NCBI GenBank assembly: GCA_903873355.1
Contig: CAIQOG010000058.1
Location: 1 to 18,491 of the forward strand
Direction: 5' to 3'
Source of the DNA: an uncultured Bacteroidales bacterium
GTDB lineage: Bacteria; Bacteroidota; Bacteroidia; Bacteroidales; Paludibacteraceae
DNA: 18,491 nucleotides
In this document: positions 1-7,427 of the stretch, piece after piece
Numbering within the stretch: the first letter of the stretch is position 1
Layout: each line of letters starts with the position of its first letter
Program-made: the position numbers and the translations under genes
The notes under the pieces: generated by a model
Told to the model about the DNA's origin: nothing
What the model saw: only the letters and a program-made list of their open reading frames with translations
Databases searched by the model: none

Positions 1-186
1 GTAGAAGAATCAGATGTAGTAGCAACAGCTAGTTTCACAAATGATCTTGGTGCTGACTCATTAGACACTGTAGAATTAATCATGGAATTCGAAAAAGAAT
101 TCGGTATCTCTATTCCAGACGAACAAGCAGAAAAAATTGGCACAGTAGGCGACGCTATCGCTCACATCGAAGCTTTACAAAAATAA
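1..186 (+). CDS. acpP: Acyl carrier protein, 3' part (start lies outside the window)
   Basis: The window opens in frame in the last 61 codons of an acyl carrier protein, the small cytosolic carrier that holds growing acyl chains on a phosphopantetheine arm. The Asp-Ser-Leu motif that receives the arm is visible (Ser codon 58-60), followed by the usual acidic helix ([13 protein letters not shown]) and the [15 protein letters not shown] segment. Family members are about 78 residues, so roughly 17 N-terminal residues are missing because of the window edge, not because the gene is broken. The stop lies 22 bases before fabF, so the two are probably co-transcribed, as is common for acpP-fabF. Confidence 0.96.
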   Translation, partial: VEESDVVATASFTNDLGADSLDTVELIMEFEKEFGISIPDEQAEKIGTVGDAIAHIEALQK

Positions 187-208
187 TCTTATTCCACGAT
201 AGTTTATT

Positions 209-1471
209 ATGGAATTGAAAAGAGTTGTAGTAACAGGTTTAGGAGCCATCACACCGCTTGGAAATTCAATCCCGGAATTCTGGGATAATATTTGCAACGG
301 TGCCAGTGGTGCCGGACCTATTACTCATTTCGATGCTTCTGCGTTTAAAACTCAATTTGCCTGCGAGGTAAAAGATTTTGATCCTTCAAAATACTTTGAC
401 CGTAAAGAAGCACGCAAACTTGATATTTACGCCCAGTATGCCATTGCAGCTGCAAAGGAAGCTATTGAAAACTGTGGAGTGGATTTAGAAACAGTAGACA
501 AAGACGAAGTAGGTGTTATTTTTGCTGCAGGTATCGGAGGTATTCTGACATTTGAACAAGAAATTGCGTATTACTACACTAACAAAGAACAAGGCCCGAA
601 GTTTAATCCGTTTTTCATTCCTAAAATGATTTCGGATATTGCTGCTGGTCAGATTTCAATCCAATATGGTTTCCGTGGCCCGAATTATTCAACGGCATCG
701 GCTTGTGCTTCTTCTACGAATGCACTCATTGACGCGTTTAATTACATTCGCATGGGTAAAGCCAATATGATTGTGGCCGGAGGAGCCGAAGCAGCTATCA
801 CACCTGGTGGTGTAGGCGGTTTTAACGCACTTACTGCTTTATCAACCCGCAATGATGAACCAACTAAAGCTTCACGTCCGTTCAGTAAAAGCCGCGATGG
901 TTTTGTAATGGGTGAAGGTTCAGGCTGTATTATCGTTGAAGAACTAGAACATGCCTTAGCACGTGGAGCAAATATTATTTGCGAAGTGGTCGGTGGTGGA
1001 ATGTCGGCTGATGCTTATCACCTGACTGCAACTCACCCTGAAGGTCTTGGAGCTATTCTGGTTATGAAACGGGCGTTGAAAGATGCAGGTTTAACTCCGG
1101 ATGCTATTGATTATATCAATGTTCACGGAACATCAACTCCAGTTGGTGATATTTCGGAATCAAAAGCCATCAAAGAGGTTTTTGGAGACCATGCTTACAA
1201 ACTGAATATCAGTTCAACCAAATCCATGACCGGTCACCTGCTTGGTGCTGCCGGAGCGGTTGAAGCAATTGTTGCTATACTTTCAGTTGTAAACGATATT
1301 GTTCCTCCAACAATCAATCACGAAGAAGGTGATGAAGATCCTGATATTGATTATAATCTGAATTTCACCTTTAATAAGGCACAAAAACGCACTGTGAATG
1401 CTGCACTATCCAACACTTTCGGATTTGGCGGACACAATGCAAGTTTAATTGTGAAAAAGTACTCAAAATAA
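209..1471 (+). CDS. fabF: Beta-ketoacyl-ACP synthase II
   Basis: This is the condensing enzyme that extends acyl-ACP by two carbons from malonyl-ACP in type II fatty acid synthesis, in the cytosol. At 420 residues it is full length for FabF. The thiolase-fold catalytic set is complete: Cys166 in STASACASS, His306 in NVHGTSTP and His343 in TGHLLGAAG, with the conserved Lys338 before the last. The C-terminal NTFGFGGHNAS motif is intact. Cys-His-His, not Cys-His-Asn, separates it from the FabH class. The ATG follows acpP by 22 bases and the stop is 4 bases before the GTG of rnc, giving the order acpP-fabF-rnc known from Bacteroidota. Confidence 0.97.
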   Translation: MELKRVVVTGLGAITPLGNSIPEFWDNICNGASGAGPITHFDASAFKTQFACEVKDFDPSKYFDRKEARKLDIYAQYAIAAAKEAIENCGVDLETVDKDEVGVIFAAGIGGILTFEQEIAYYYTNKEQGPKFNPFFIPKMISDIAAGQISIQYGFRGPNYSTASACASSTNALIDAFNYIRMGKANMIVAGGAEAAITPGGVGGFNALTALSTRNDEPTKASRPFSKSRDGFVMGEGSGCIIVEELEHALARGANIICEVVGGGMSADAYHLTATHPEGLGAILVMKRALKDAGLTPDAIDYINVHGTSTPVGDISESKAIKEVFGDHAYKLNISSTKSMTGHLLGAAGAVEAIVAILSVVNDIVPPTINHEEGDEDPDIDYNLNFTFNKAQKRTVNAALSNTFGFGGHNASLIVKKYSK

Positions 1472-1475
1472 CTTT

Positions 1476-2300
1476 GTGTTCACACATCTTATAAAAAAAA
1501 TAAGGCTCATTTCGAATGCTCGAAAAGAGCCTTATTTTTTATTCCGCCAAATTCTTGGGTTTTATCCCGATAAAATTGAATACTACCAGTTGGCAGTTCG
1601 CCACAAATCAGTTTCAATCCCAACCGAAAACGGTCATTTTCTTAGCAACGAACGTCTTGAATTTCTGGGTGATGCCATTTTGAATTCGGTTGTTACCGAT
1701 ATTCTTTATCATCGCTATGAAAATCAGCGCGAAGGCTTTCTAACCAATACCCGTTCCAAAATTGTAAACCGCGAAGCTTTAAACAATCTGGCCATTGAAA
1801 TCGGGCTGGACAAGTTGGTTTTAGTCACAAAATATGTGAATGCAAACACCAATAAAAACATTTATGGAAATGCGCTTGAAGCTCTTATGGGAGCAATTTA
1901 TATCGACTTTGGATATAAAAAGTGTAAAACATTTGTGGAACAACGTTTACTGAATACCTTTATTGATTTAGACGAAGTTAGTAGAAATGAAGTAAATTTC
2001 AAATCAAAACTAATAGAATGGTGTCAGAAAAATCGCTTAGAACCGGAATTTATTTTAGTCCAGGACACGTTAAGCAGTGCTAACAAACATGAATTTCTGA
2101 CACGACTTGAAATACAAGGCAAAACCGTGTGTGAAGCCATTGGAAAAAGCAAAAAAGAATCTCAACAAAACGTATCACAAATTGCTCTGCAACTGATTGA
2201 TTCGAGCCCTGAATTTATTCAAAGTCTTAATACAGAAACTGATACGTCTGAAAGTTCAGACCAAACTACAGAACAAAATCTCGCTCCACAAATCGACTAA
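1476..2300 (+). CDS. rnc: Ribonuclease III
   Basis: Double-strand-specific endoribonuclease that processes rRNA precursors and structured mRNAs. The RNase III signature NERLEFLGDAIL lies at residues 58-69, with catalytic-site acidic residues Glu59, Glu62 and Asp66. The second active-site segment GNALEALMGA (131-140) keeps Glu135 but has Asn132 where E. coli has Asp114. A double-stranded RNA-binding domain covers about 173-242 (NFKSKLIEW to SKKESQQNVSQIALQLI), followed by a Ser/Thr/Glu-rich tail. The start is GTG, 4 bases after the fabF stop. I keep it because the N-terminal stretch KIRL...FRQILGFYP resembles what I recall of Bacteroidota homologues and no in-frame ATG lies nearby. Its first codons contain a strong hairpin, listed separately. 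274 residues is slightly long because of the tail. Confidence 0.94.
   Translation: MFTHLIKKIRLISNARKEPYFLFRQILGFYPDKIEYYQLAVRHKSVSIPTENGHFLSNERLEFLGDAILNSVVTDILYHRYENQREGFLTNTRSKIVNREALNNLAIEIGLDKLVLVTKYVNANTNKNIYGNALEALMGAIYIDFGYKKCKTFVEQRLLNTFIDLDEVSRNEVNFKSKLIEWCQKNRLEPEFILVQDTLSSANKHEFLTRLEIQGKTVCEAIGKSKKESQQNVSQIALQLIDSSPEFIQSLNTETDTSESSDQTTEQNLAPQID
1495..1540 (+). terminator. Terminator-like hairpin inside the 5' coding end of rnc
   Basis: A perfect 14-bp inverted repeat (1495-1508 with 1527-1540) has A6 on the left and T6 on the right of an 8-bp GC-containing core (TAAGGCTC/GAGCCTTA). After one A-A mismatch, a further 6 bp (1510-1515 with 1520-1525) close on the tetraloop ATGC. That gives 20 bp with one mismatch, ending in T6. 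It has the form of an intrinsic terminator after fabF, yet begins 17 bases after the end of the rnc GTG and is translated as codons 7-22. It could attenuate read-through into rnc or serve as an RNase III target. The structure is read directly; the role is inferred. Confidence 0.7.
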
Positions 2301-2368
2301 ACAGGAATATTCCTCCGGTAAAACTGCACGTTATTACCCAAATCGTGCAATAATCTCATCTATTTTTG

Positions 2369-2376
2369 TATCTTTG
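2369..2376 (+). promoter_or_regulatory. Bacteroidota -7 promoter element for the acyl-CoA synthetase gene
   Basis: TATCTTTG matches the Bacteroidota -7 consensus TAnnTTTG exactly, 41 bases before the ATG at 2418. I see no clear TTTG at -33. Transcription would start near 2383, leaving a leader of about 35 bases. This suggests the synthetase gene has its own promoter and is not only read through from rnc. Confidence 0.6.
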
Positions 2377-2417
2377 TAATCACGTTAATTTTCAAACTAA
2401 TATAAAAAAATACGATT

Positions 2418-4217
2418 ATGAAGAATATTCATTTTTCACAAATAATTTTTGCGCAGGCAAAAAAGTATGGCAAAAAGCCCGCTATGTACCATCGCGATAA
2501 TGTTTCGGACGAATGGAGTCATATTTCATGGGCAGGATTTGGTCATCAGGTTTCTTCGTTAGCAAAATCTTTTATCGAAACGGGTATAGTTGAGCAACAA
2601 CGTGTAGCTCAGTTTTCGCAAAATAAATACGAAAATTTGGTAATTGATTTTGCCTTATATACAATTCGTGCAGTAATGGTTCCAATCTATGCAACTTCAA
2701 CTGTTCCACAAGTTGAATATATTGTGAATGATGCTGAAATTGAACTGATTTTTGTGGGAAATCAGGATCAATATAATATTGCATATGAAGTGTTGCAAAA
2801 CTCAAAATTCCTGAAGAAAATTATTGTTTTCGACAAAACAGTTGTCTTTATTGACAAAGAAAGTTCAATGTATTACGCAGATTTTCTACTTATTGGTCAG
2901 GAATCAACTAAACACTTCGAAGTACAACAACGTCAGAGTGAAGCATTGGATAGTGACATGGCCTGTATTTTATACACTTCGGGTACAACAGGAAATCCTA
3001 AAGGTGCAATGCTTTTACATTCTAACTTTGATGAAGCTATTGCCGGCAATAACAGACGACTTACAAGCCTTTCTGACAAAGATGTTTCACTGGCATTTTT
3101 ACCGTTATCACACGTTTTTGAACGTACCTGGTGCTACCTCTGTATATTTAATGGCATAACAATCTATATCAACGAGAATCCGATAGAAATTCAACAAACA
3201 ATTAAAGATGTCCGTCCTACGTTGATGTGTGCCGTTCCACGTTTTTGGGAAAAAGTATATTCCGGCGTTCAGGAAAATATTTCAAAAATGTCGCCATTAA
3301 TGCAAGGGATTGTTACGTGGGCCATTGCAATCGGAAATAAATATAATCTTGAATATCTGCGAATTAACAACAAACCCGACTTGTATCTACAACTTAGATA
3401 TACATTGGCTGATAAGCTTATATTTTCGAAAGTAAAACGTACGCTTGGTATTGAAAATGCAAATATATTACCGACTGCAGGAGCAAAACTTTCTGACGAA
3501 ATTCTTGTGTTTTTTCGGAGTATCGGTGTTCCTATTTTTTATGGTTATGGCTTAACTGAGTCTACAGCTACCGTTTCATGTTTTGAATATTTTGGTTTCG
3601 AAGTTGGTACTGTTGGTACTTATATAGATGAGGTTGAAGTACGAATTGGCGAAGATAATGAGATACAACTCAGAGGTAAAACAATCTTCCCCGGTTATTT
3701 TAATAAACCCGAAGCTAATGCACAAGCTTTTACTACCGACGGTTGGTTCAAAACCGGAGATGCGGGTTATTTAAAGGATAATTACATCATAATGACTGAG
3801 CGACTCAAAGATCTTTTTAAAACATCGAATGGTAAATATATTGCTCCTCAGGAAATCGAGACACGTCTCGGTGTTGACAAATACATTGAACAGGTTGCTG
3901 TAATTGGCGATGAACGTAATTTCGTAACAGCTATTATCGCTCCTTCAATTCCGGCACTTGAAGAATATGCCAAAACCAATAAAATTCAATACGAAAGCAT
4001 TGACGAGCTATTAAATTCACCTGCGATTTACGAAATGCTTTTAAACCGGGTTGCATTATTACAAAAAGGAATGGCAGGTTATGAAATCATTAAAAAGTTT
4101 AGCCTTATCAAAAAAGGGTTCAGCATCGAAAGTGGCGAATTGACAAATACCCTGAAAATGCGTCGTGCAATTATCATGCAGAAATACAAATCATTAATTG
4201 ACGAAATGTATAAATAA
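2418..4217 (+). CDS. Long-chain fatty acid--CoA ligase (AMP-forming)
   Basis: A member of the ANL superfamily of adenylate-forming enzymes, long-chain acyl-CoA synthetase type (COG1022-like). It activates free fatty acids to acyl-AMP and then acyl-CoA, usually at the inner face of the membrane. Visible motifs in order: phosphate loop YTSGTTGNPKG (186-196), A5 motif YGYGLTE (375-381), GWFKTGDAG with the ribose-binding Asp (442-450), the hinge ERLKDLFKTSNGKYIAPQE (461-479), and LTNTLKMRR near the C-terminus with the probable catalytic Lys580. 599 residues is normal for this class. No signal peptide is seen. A -7 element precedes it and a strong palindrome follows it, so it is probably monocistronic. 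Chain-length preference cannot be read from the sequence, so no symbol is given. Confidence 0.93.
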   Translation: MKNIHFSQIIFAQAKKYGKKPAMYHRDNVSDEWSHISWAGFGHQVSSLAKSFIETGIVEQQRVAQFSQNKYENLVIDFALYTIRAVMVPIYATSTVPQVEYIVNDAEIELIFVGNQDQYNIAYEVLQNSKFLKKIIVFDKTVVFIDKESSMYYADFLLIGQESTKHFEVQQRQSEALDSDMACILYTSGTTGNPKGAMLLHSNFDEAIAGNNRRLTSLSDKDVSLAFLPLSHVFERTWCYLCIFNGITIYINENPIEIQQTIKDVRPTLMCAVPRFWEKVYSGVQENISKMSPLMQGIVTWAIAIGNKYNLEYLRINNKPDLYLQLRYTLADKLIFSKVKRTLGIENANILPTAGAKLSDEILVFFRSIGVPIFYGYGLTESTATVSCFEYFGFEVGTVGTYIDEVEVRIGEDNEIQLRGKTIFPGYFNKPEANAQAFTTDGWFKTGDAGYLKDNYIIMTERLKDLFKTSNGKYIAPQEIETRLGVDKYIEQVAVIGDERNFVTAIIAPSIPALEEYAKTNKIQYESIDELLNSPAIYEMLLNRVALLQKGMAGYEIIKKFSLIKKGFSIESGELTNTLKMRRAIIMQKYKSLIDEMYK

Positions 4218-4231
4218 ACCATCGGACTTCT

Positions 4232-4279
4232 TATAAATAGAACAGGCTTTCTCAGTTGAGAAAGCCTGTTCTATTTATA
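4232..4279. terminator. Perfect palindromic hairpin between convergent genes (bidirectional terminator)
   Basis: The arms 4232-4254 and 4257-4279 are 23 bases each and perfectly complementary around a 2-base centre (the real loop is probably four bases). The GC-rich part, AGGCTTTCTC/GAGAAAGCCT, is near the loop and the outer arms are A/T-rich. It lies 15 bases after the acyl-CoA synthetase stop and 17 bases from the stop of the opposing metalloprotease gene, so it can end both transcripts. There is no pure T run; the distal arm (TCTATTTATA) is only U-rich, so the mechanism may be a protective 3' hairpin as much as classic termination. Confidence 0.8.
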
Positions 4280-4296
4280 GGTTATTCAGACAATAA

Positions 4297-6603
4297 TCAT
4301 ATACCTGAGCCAGTCAAAGTAATTACTTTTGGAGGTGTAAGTCCACCACCGGATATAGTCAATGTAGCTGTATGAGTTCCTGTAGCTGTTGGTTTATAAC
4401 TTACGGTAATATTAGTTCCTGAAGCAGCATTACTTGCATCTTTTGTCAACATTGTTACTGAAGCTGAAAACATTGCAGCATCAGTACCTGTTATTGTGAA
4501 ATATAAATTATCATTCACATCCGTAGTTTTCACATTAATGGTTTTAGCATTAATGGTATTGGTCTGGGTTGCAGAGAATGAGATGCCGGAATCAATTTTT
4601 CCTACTGAAATTACCGGTGAATTAGGACCTACAGCTAACGTTCCACTTAGATTTAAATTTACTGTTGTAGCACCAGTACTGGTCAAAACCAATTGATCAG
4701 TCTGAGTTCCAAGAGCTATAGGACTGTAACGAATTTGAACTGACTGGCTAACACTTCCAGATGTTGGTGCTAAAGTTAAACTTTTCCCCCACGTACTGCC
4801 GGAAGTAAGTTTAATATCAAAAACTGAGTTAGCGGGTAATGTAAGTTGAATATTATTCGTTAAAGCGGTACCAGTTACTGTAATTGTCTGTGTAGGAGCA
4901 GCTCCTCCAACGCTCATTGTAAATGCACTAACAGTTCCTGCAGCGATTGTTGGACCAACAGCACCACCCATAAACTTGAATGTCATATTATTTGCAGTCA
5001 TTGCAATACTTGTAAGTGGTTTATTTAAATTCGTACCCGACCAGGTTGTTGGAGTAAACGAACCTGTTGTAAATGTAGTTCCCGGAGTAGTTGTTTGTCC
5101 ACTTAAAGGTTGTAAATATACACGCATATGACTGGAAGCGGTCTGTGTACTACTGTTTGCATTATTTGGTCCATTACTATCCCATGCAGACTGAAGGTAA
5201 TCGATATGCCATATACACATACCATCGGAAGGTATTGTTGTTAAATTACCACTGGCATCAACTGTTTGTCCTAAGTAAGTATCCCAACCGGTATGTTTGC
5301 GGTATTCTACCATAAAAAATTCAGCCGGACTTGGAGCACTTCCATTCAGATTATGAGTACTTGCAGCAATCAGATAAGCCTGATTATTTGTATTTGCAGG
5401 CACAGTAGTTCCCTGATATATAGGATTTAATGTGATATCTGCAGCCGTACTAATTTGTTGGGGAGTAAGGTATCCTAAATAGAATCTGTCCCACACTGAA
5501 TATGTAGGAGGCGTACATCCACCATTCAAATAAGGACCATAATCCATCACTTCCCAAGTTTCAGTTGTTGAGATATAGGTACTGCTTCCTGATGTATTAT
5601 AATAATCGGGCAAACCCAGTACGTGACCAAATTCATGACAGAATGTTCCTACACCACACATACTTGAACCTGATGTGCTTTTAAGTTCTGAAGTACACGA
5701 ATAGTCATCTACTGTTTTTCCACTGTAAGAACCACTTGATTTACCGGAACTTGAGATGCTCCATCTGTGAGGCCAAATTGTATTTGCAGCACCACCTTCA
5801 GCTTCATTATAGCCGGCATAATAAATAAAAACATTATCAATAACACCATTATTATCTGTATCATACGGAGCAAAGTTAAATCCTGTTGTCGCAAGAGCAG
5901 CACAAGCATCTAAAACCATTTGAGCAGGATTTTTATCATTACCACTTGTATCGTTACCTCCATAATATGCCATATTTTGTGGTAACATTACAGGACCTGC
6001 AACAACAAAATCAGGAGCAAATTTTCCGTAACTACTTGCCATGAAATAATCTTTTGCAGAACCCGTTCCGCCATTAGCACTATATCCTGATTGTGTTACA
6101 AGATTCTGAAATGCAGTCAGTGGAGTTGGAACAACAAATGATTTATCGGTAAAGTTAACTAATATCACAAGTGCTTTTGGAGAACCAATCAATGGATATG
6201 CCTTGCGGGGTTTATCAGCTCCACTTAAAAGCATCTTACTTGTTTTGGCTAAGTTTTGAACTGATTGTTTTACTGCAATTTGGTCAACTGTTTTCAAAAA
6301 CTGAGTTTCCGAACTTGTTCTTTTATCAATATTTCGTGCAATAACATTACTCTCTACTAATTCACCGGTTGAATTCACAGTTGCATAGGTCAAATAACCA
6401 TTTGTGTTTGATTTTAAAACATAGCCATCAACTGTTGATTGAAAATGATTAAACTCGCTACCGTGCAAACGAATTGTTAGCTGGGTACCATCGGGTTGAG
6501 TAACTGTAATAGGAAATGGAGCTGCCTTTACTGCAAAAACAGGAAGATAAGCCACTTGACAAAAAAAGGCAACAAGTGCCATTAACAATACTTTTTTAGT
6601 CAT
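4297..6603 (-). CDS. Secreted M6-family zinc metalloprotease with C-terminal Ig-like repeats
   Basis: Secreted peptidase of the M6 (immune inhibitor A-like) family. A signal peptide covers about residues 1-24 (hydrophobic core after MTKK, Ala-rich end). A propeptide-type segment typical of bacterial M6 enzymes follows (TVTQPDGTQ to HFQSTVDGYVL, 33-63). The zinc site HEFGHVLGLPD gives His323, Glu324 and His327, with the extended-motif Asp333. An aspartate-rich segment, DTDNNGVID (248-256), resembles a calcium-binding loop. Two repeats of about 105 residues (about 550-655 and 659-768), each ending in a Gly-Ser/Thr-Gly strand (LSGTL, LTGSGI), look like choice-of-anchor-D or HYDIN-type Ig folds. 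No recognisable type IX secretion sorting domain follows; the protein stops at the end of the second repeat. Substrate unknown. Single gene on this strand with a -7 element upstream. Confidence 0.9.
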   Translation of the reverse strand: MTKKVLLMALVAFFCQVAYLPVFAVKAAPFPITVTQPDGTQLTIRLHGSEFNHFQSTVDGYVLKSNTNGYLTYATVNSTGELVESNVIARNIDKRTSSETQFLKTVDQIAVKQSVQNLAKTSKMLLSGADKPRKAYPLIGSPKALVILVNFTDKSFVVPTPLTAFQNLVTQSGYSANGGTGSAKDYFMASSYGKFAPDFVVAGPVMLPQNMAYYGGNDTSGNDKNPAQMVLDACAALATTGFNFAPYDTDNNGVIDNVFIYYAGYNEAEGGAANTIWPHRWSISSSGKSSGSYSGKTVDDYSCTSELKSTSGSSMCGVGTFCHEFGHVLGLPDYYNTSGSSTYISTTETWEVMDYGPYLNGGCTPPTYSVWDRFYLGYLTPQQISTAADITLNPIYQGTTVPANTNNQAYLIAASTHNLNGSAPSPAEFFMVEYRKHTGWDTYLGQTVDASGNLTTIPSDGMCIWHIDYLQSAWDSNGPNNANSSTQTASSHMRVYLQPLSGQTTTPGTTFTTGSFTPTTWSGTNLNKPLTSIAMTANNMTFKFMGGAVGPTIAAGTVSAFTMSVGGAAPTQTITVTGTALTNNIQLTLPANSVFDIKLTSGSTWGKSLTLAPTSGSVSQSVQIRYSPIALGTQTDQLVLTSTGATTVNLNLSGTLAVGPNSPVISVGKIDSGISFSATQTNTINAKTINVKTTDVNDNLYFTITGTDAAMFSASVTMLTKDASNAASGTNITVSYKPTATGTHTATLTISGGGLTPPKVITLTGSGI

Positions 6604-6643
6604 TTTAGTAATTTTTTGATTTCAATTTTAAATTTATAGTTGG

Positions 6644-6651
6644 CAAATGTA
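6644..6651 (-). promoter_or_regulatory. -7 promoter element for the M6 metalloprotease gene
   Basis: Read on the minus strand, TACATTTG matches TAnnTTTG exactly, 40 bases upstream of the protease ATG. Transcription would begin around 6637, with a leader of about 34 bases. No convincing -33 TTTG was seen. Confidence 0.55.
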
Positions 6652-6789
6652 CTTATAATATTTTATTTATGCATTTTTTGAACATTTTTTGGTAGTAATT
6701 TAATATAATTGTGAGAAATTTTCACTAGTAGAGATTACAACCTGAAAATAATTTTAAATATCTGAAAATCAATTTTATTATGTTTTAAA
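6652..6789. other. AT-rich intergenic stretch with no recognised gene
   Basis: This part of the 386-base gap between the divergent protease and hsp20 genes is strongly A/T-rich, with runs such as two copies of CATTTTTTG (near 6671 and 6683) and a loose GTGA/TCAC pair around 6711-6725. I see no open reading frame of note, no TAnnTTTG in sensible position for hsp20 and no terminator. The organised elements of the gap are listed separately. Confidence 0.6.
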
Positions 6790-6869
6790 TGACTTTTTTG
6801 ACTCAAACAAACTGTCATTTTGACTAATATAAACTGTCATTTTGGCTCAAATAATCTGTCATTTTGACA
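6790..6869 (+). repeat. 22-bp-period repeats upstream of hsp20 (probable regulator-binding array)
   Basis: Three copies of CTGTCATTTTGRC start at 6812, 6834 and 6856, exactly 22 bases apart, close to two helical turns, so they face the same side of the DNA. The third copy holds the perfect inverted repeat TGTCA-TTT-TGACA (6857-6869); the first two differ from it at one and two bases of the right arm. A fourth degenerate unit in phase keeps only the second half (TTTTGACT at 6796-6803). This is the arrangement expected of cooperative binding by a dimeric activator or repressor. No regulator gene is in the window. It does not resemble CIRCE. Confidence 0.75.
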
Positions 6870-6907
6870 CTTATAACACTGATTAGCAATTATATAATAA
6901 CATATAA

Positions 6908-6915
6908 TAGGTTTG
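6908..6915 (+). promoter_or_regulatory. Possible housekeeping -7 element for hsp20 (rival to the sigma-54 reading)
   Basis: TAGGTTTG matches TAnnTTTG and overlaps the first bases of the sigma-54-like site. If used, transcription would start near 6922. No -33 TTTG is visible at the right distance. It is listed because it offers a simpler explanation for hsp20 expression than sigma-54. Confidence 0.35.
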
Positions 6916-6928
6916 GCATTTTGTTTGA
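6913..6928 (+). promoter_or_regulatory. Sigma-54-like (-24/-12) promoter candidate for hsp20
   Basis: TTGGCATTTTGTTTGA resembles the sigma-54 consensus TTGGCAC-N5-TTGC. The GG pair (6915-6916) and the downstream G (6927) are separated by the required 10 bases; the deviations are T for C after TTGGCA and A for the final C. Transcription would start near 6940, giving a leader of about 50 bases. The 22-bp repeats would then lie at about -71 to -150, a usual zone for enhancer-binding-protein sites. A TAnnTTTG match overlaps it, so the assignment is tentative. Confidence 0.45.
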
Positions 6929-6975
6929 ATATTGTATTTCGAACAAAATAACTTATTTATTAATTTTTAAAGTAT

Positions 6976-6981
6976 AGGAGG
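6976..6981 (+). promoter_or_regulatory. Full Shine-Dalgarno sequence of hsp20
   Basis: AGGAGG lies 8 bases before the hsp20 ATG, ideal spacing, and fixes that start. It stands out because the other genes here lack such a site, as is usual in Bacteroidota. It suggests strong initiation or a leader built for high expression. Confidence 0.7.
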
Positions 6982-6989
6982 ATTTAATT

Positions 6990-7427
6990 ATGTCACTTGT
7001 TAGATTTTCAAATCAGCTACCATCAATGTTTGATCGTTTATTTGAAGGCGATTTATTCGATTGGTCAAACCGTAACTTTTCAGTTACTAACACAACACTA
7101 CCATCAGTTAATATCAAAGAAAATACTGATGCATTTACGGTTGAGGTTGCAGCTCCGGGTTTTGAAAAAGGTGATTTCAAGTTGGAGTTGAATCACGATT
7201 TACTGACTATTTCATCTGAAAAGAAAGTGGAAAGTGAAACAAAAGATGGAGAACAATTCACTAAACGCGAATTCAGTTATCAGTCGTTCAGCCGCTCATT
7301 CACTCTACCTCAAACTGCTGATGGTGAGAGAATTGAAGCCAGTTATGATAATGGAATTCTGAAGGTTAGTATACCAAAAAAGGAAGAAGCAAAGCCTAAA
7401 CCGGCAAGAACAATTGAAATTCAATAA
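6990..7427 (+). CDS. hsp20: Small heat shock protein, Hsp20/alpha-crystallin family
   Basis: ATP-independent holdase chaperone that binds unfolding proteins in the cytosol and forms oligomers. The 145-residue length is typical. An N-terminal arm (1-35) precedes the alpha-crystallin domain (about 36-131), which opens with LPSVNIKENTDAFTVEVAAPGF and ends with the hallmark G-x-L segment YDNGILKVSIPKK (119-131). The C-terminal tail carries the I-x-I oligomerisation motif (IEI, 142-144). It follows an unusually organised upstream region (22-bp repeats, sigma-54-like or -7 element, AGGAGG), suggesting controlled and strong expression. Its stop codon directly abuts the stop codon of the opposing radical SAM gene, with no base between them. 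Confidence 0.96.
   Translation: MSLVRFSNQLPSMFDRLFEGDLFDWSNRNFSVTNTTLPSVNIKENTDAFTVEVAAPGFEKGDFKLELNHDLLTISSEKKVESETKDGEQFTKREFSYQSFSRSFTLPQTADGERIEASYDNGILKVSIPKKEEAKPKPARTIEIQ

Noticed and set aside
2304..2313. Palindrome GGAATATTCC after rnc
   Set aside because: Only 10 bases, not followed by a T run and not repeated elsewhere in the window; no function can be supported.
2325..2349. TGCACG/CGTGCA inverted repeat as an rnc terminator
   Set aside because: A 6-bp stem with a 13-base loop and no adjacent T run is too weak to call a terminator. It could be an operator, but there is no second copy.
2824..3159. Open frame of 111 codons overlapping the acyl-CoA synthetase gene
   Set aside because: It is an alternative frame within a clearly conserved gene, with no motif and no initiation site.
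6710..6725. TGTGA/TCAC pair resembling a CRP/FNR-type site
   Set aside because: The spacing between half-sites is 7 where 6 is needed and the region is very A/T-rich, so a chance match is likely.
6812..6869. The 22-bp repeats as a small CRISPR array
   Set aside because: The conserved part is only about 13 bases, the intervals of about 9 bases are too short for spacers and no cas gene is present. A regulator-binding array fits better.
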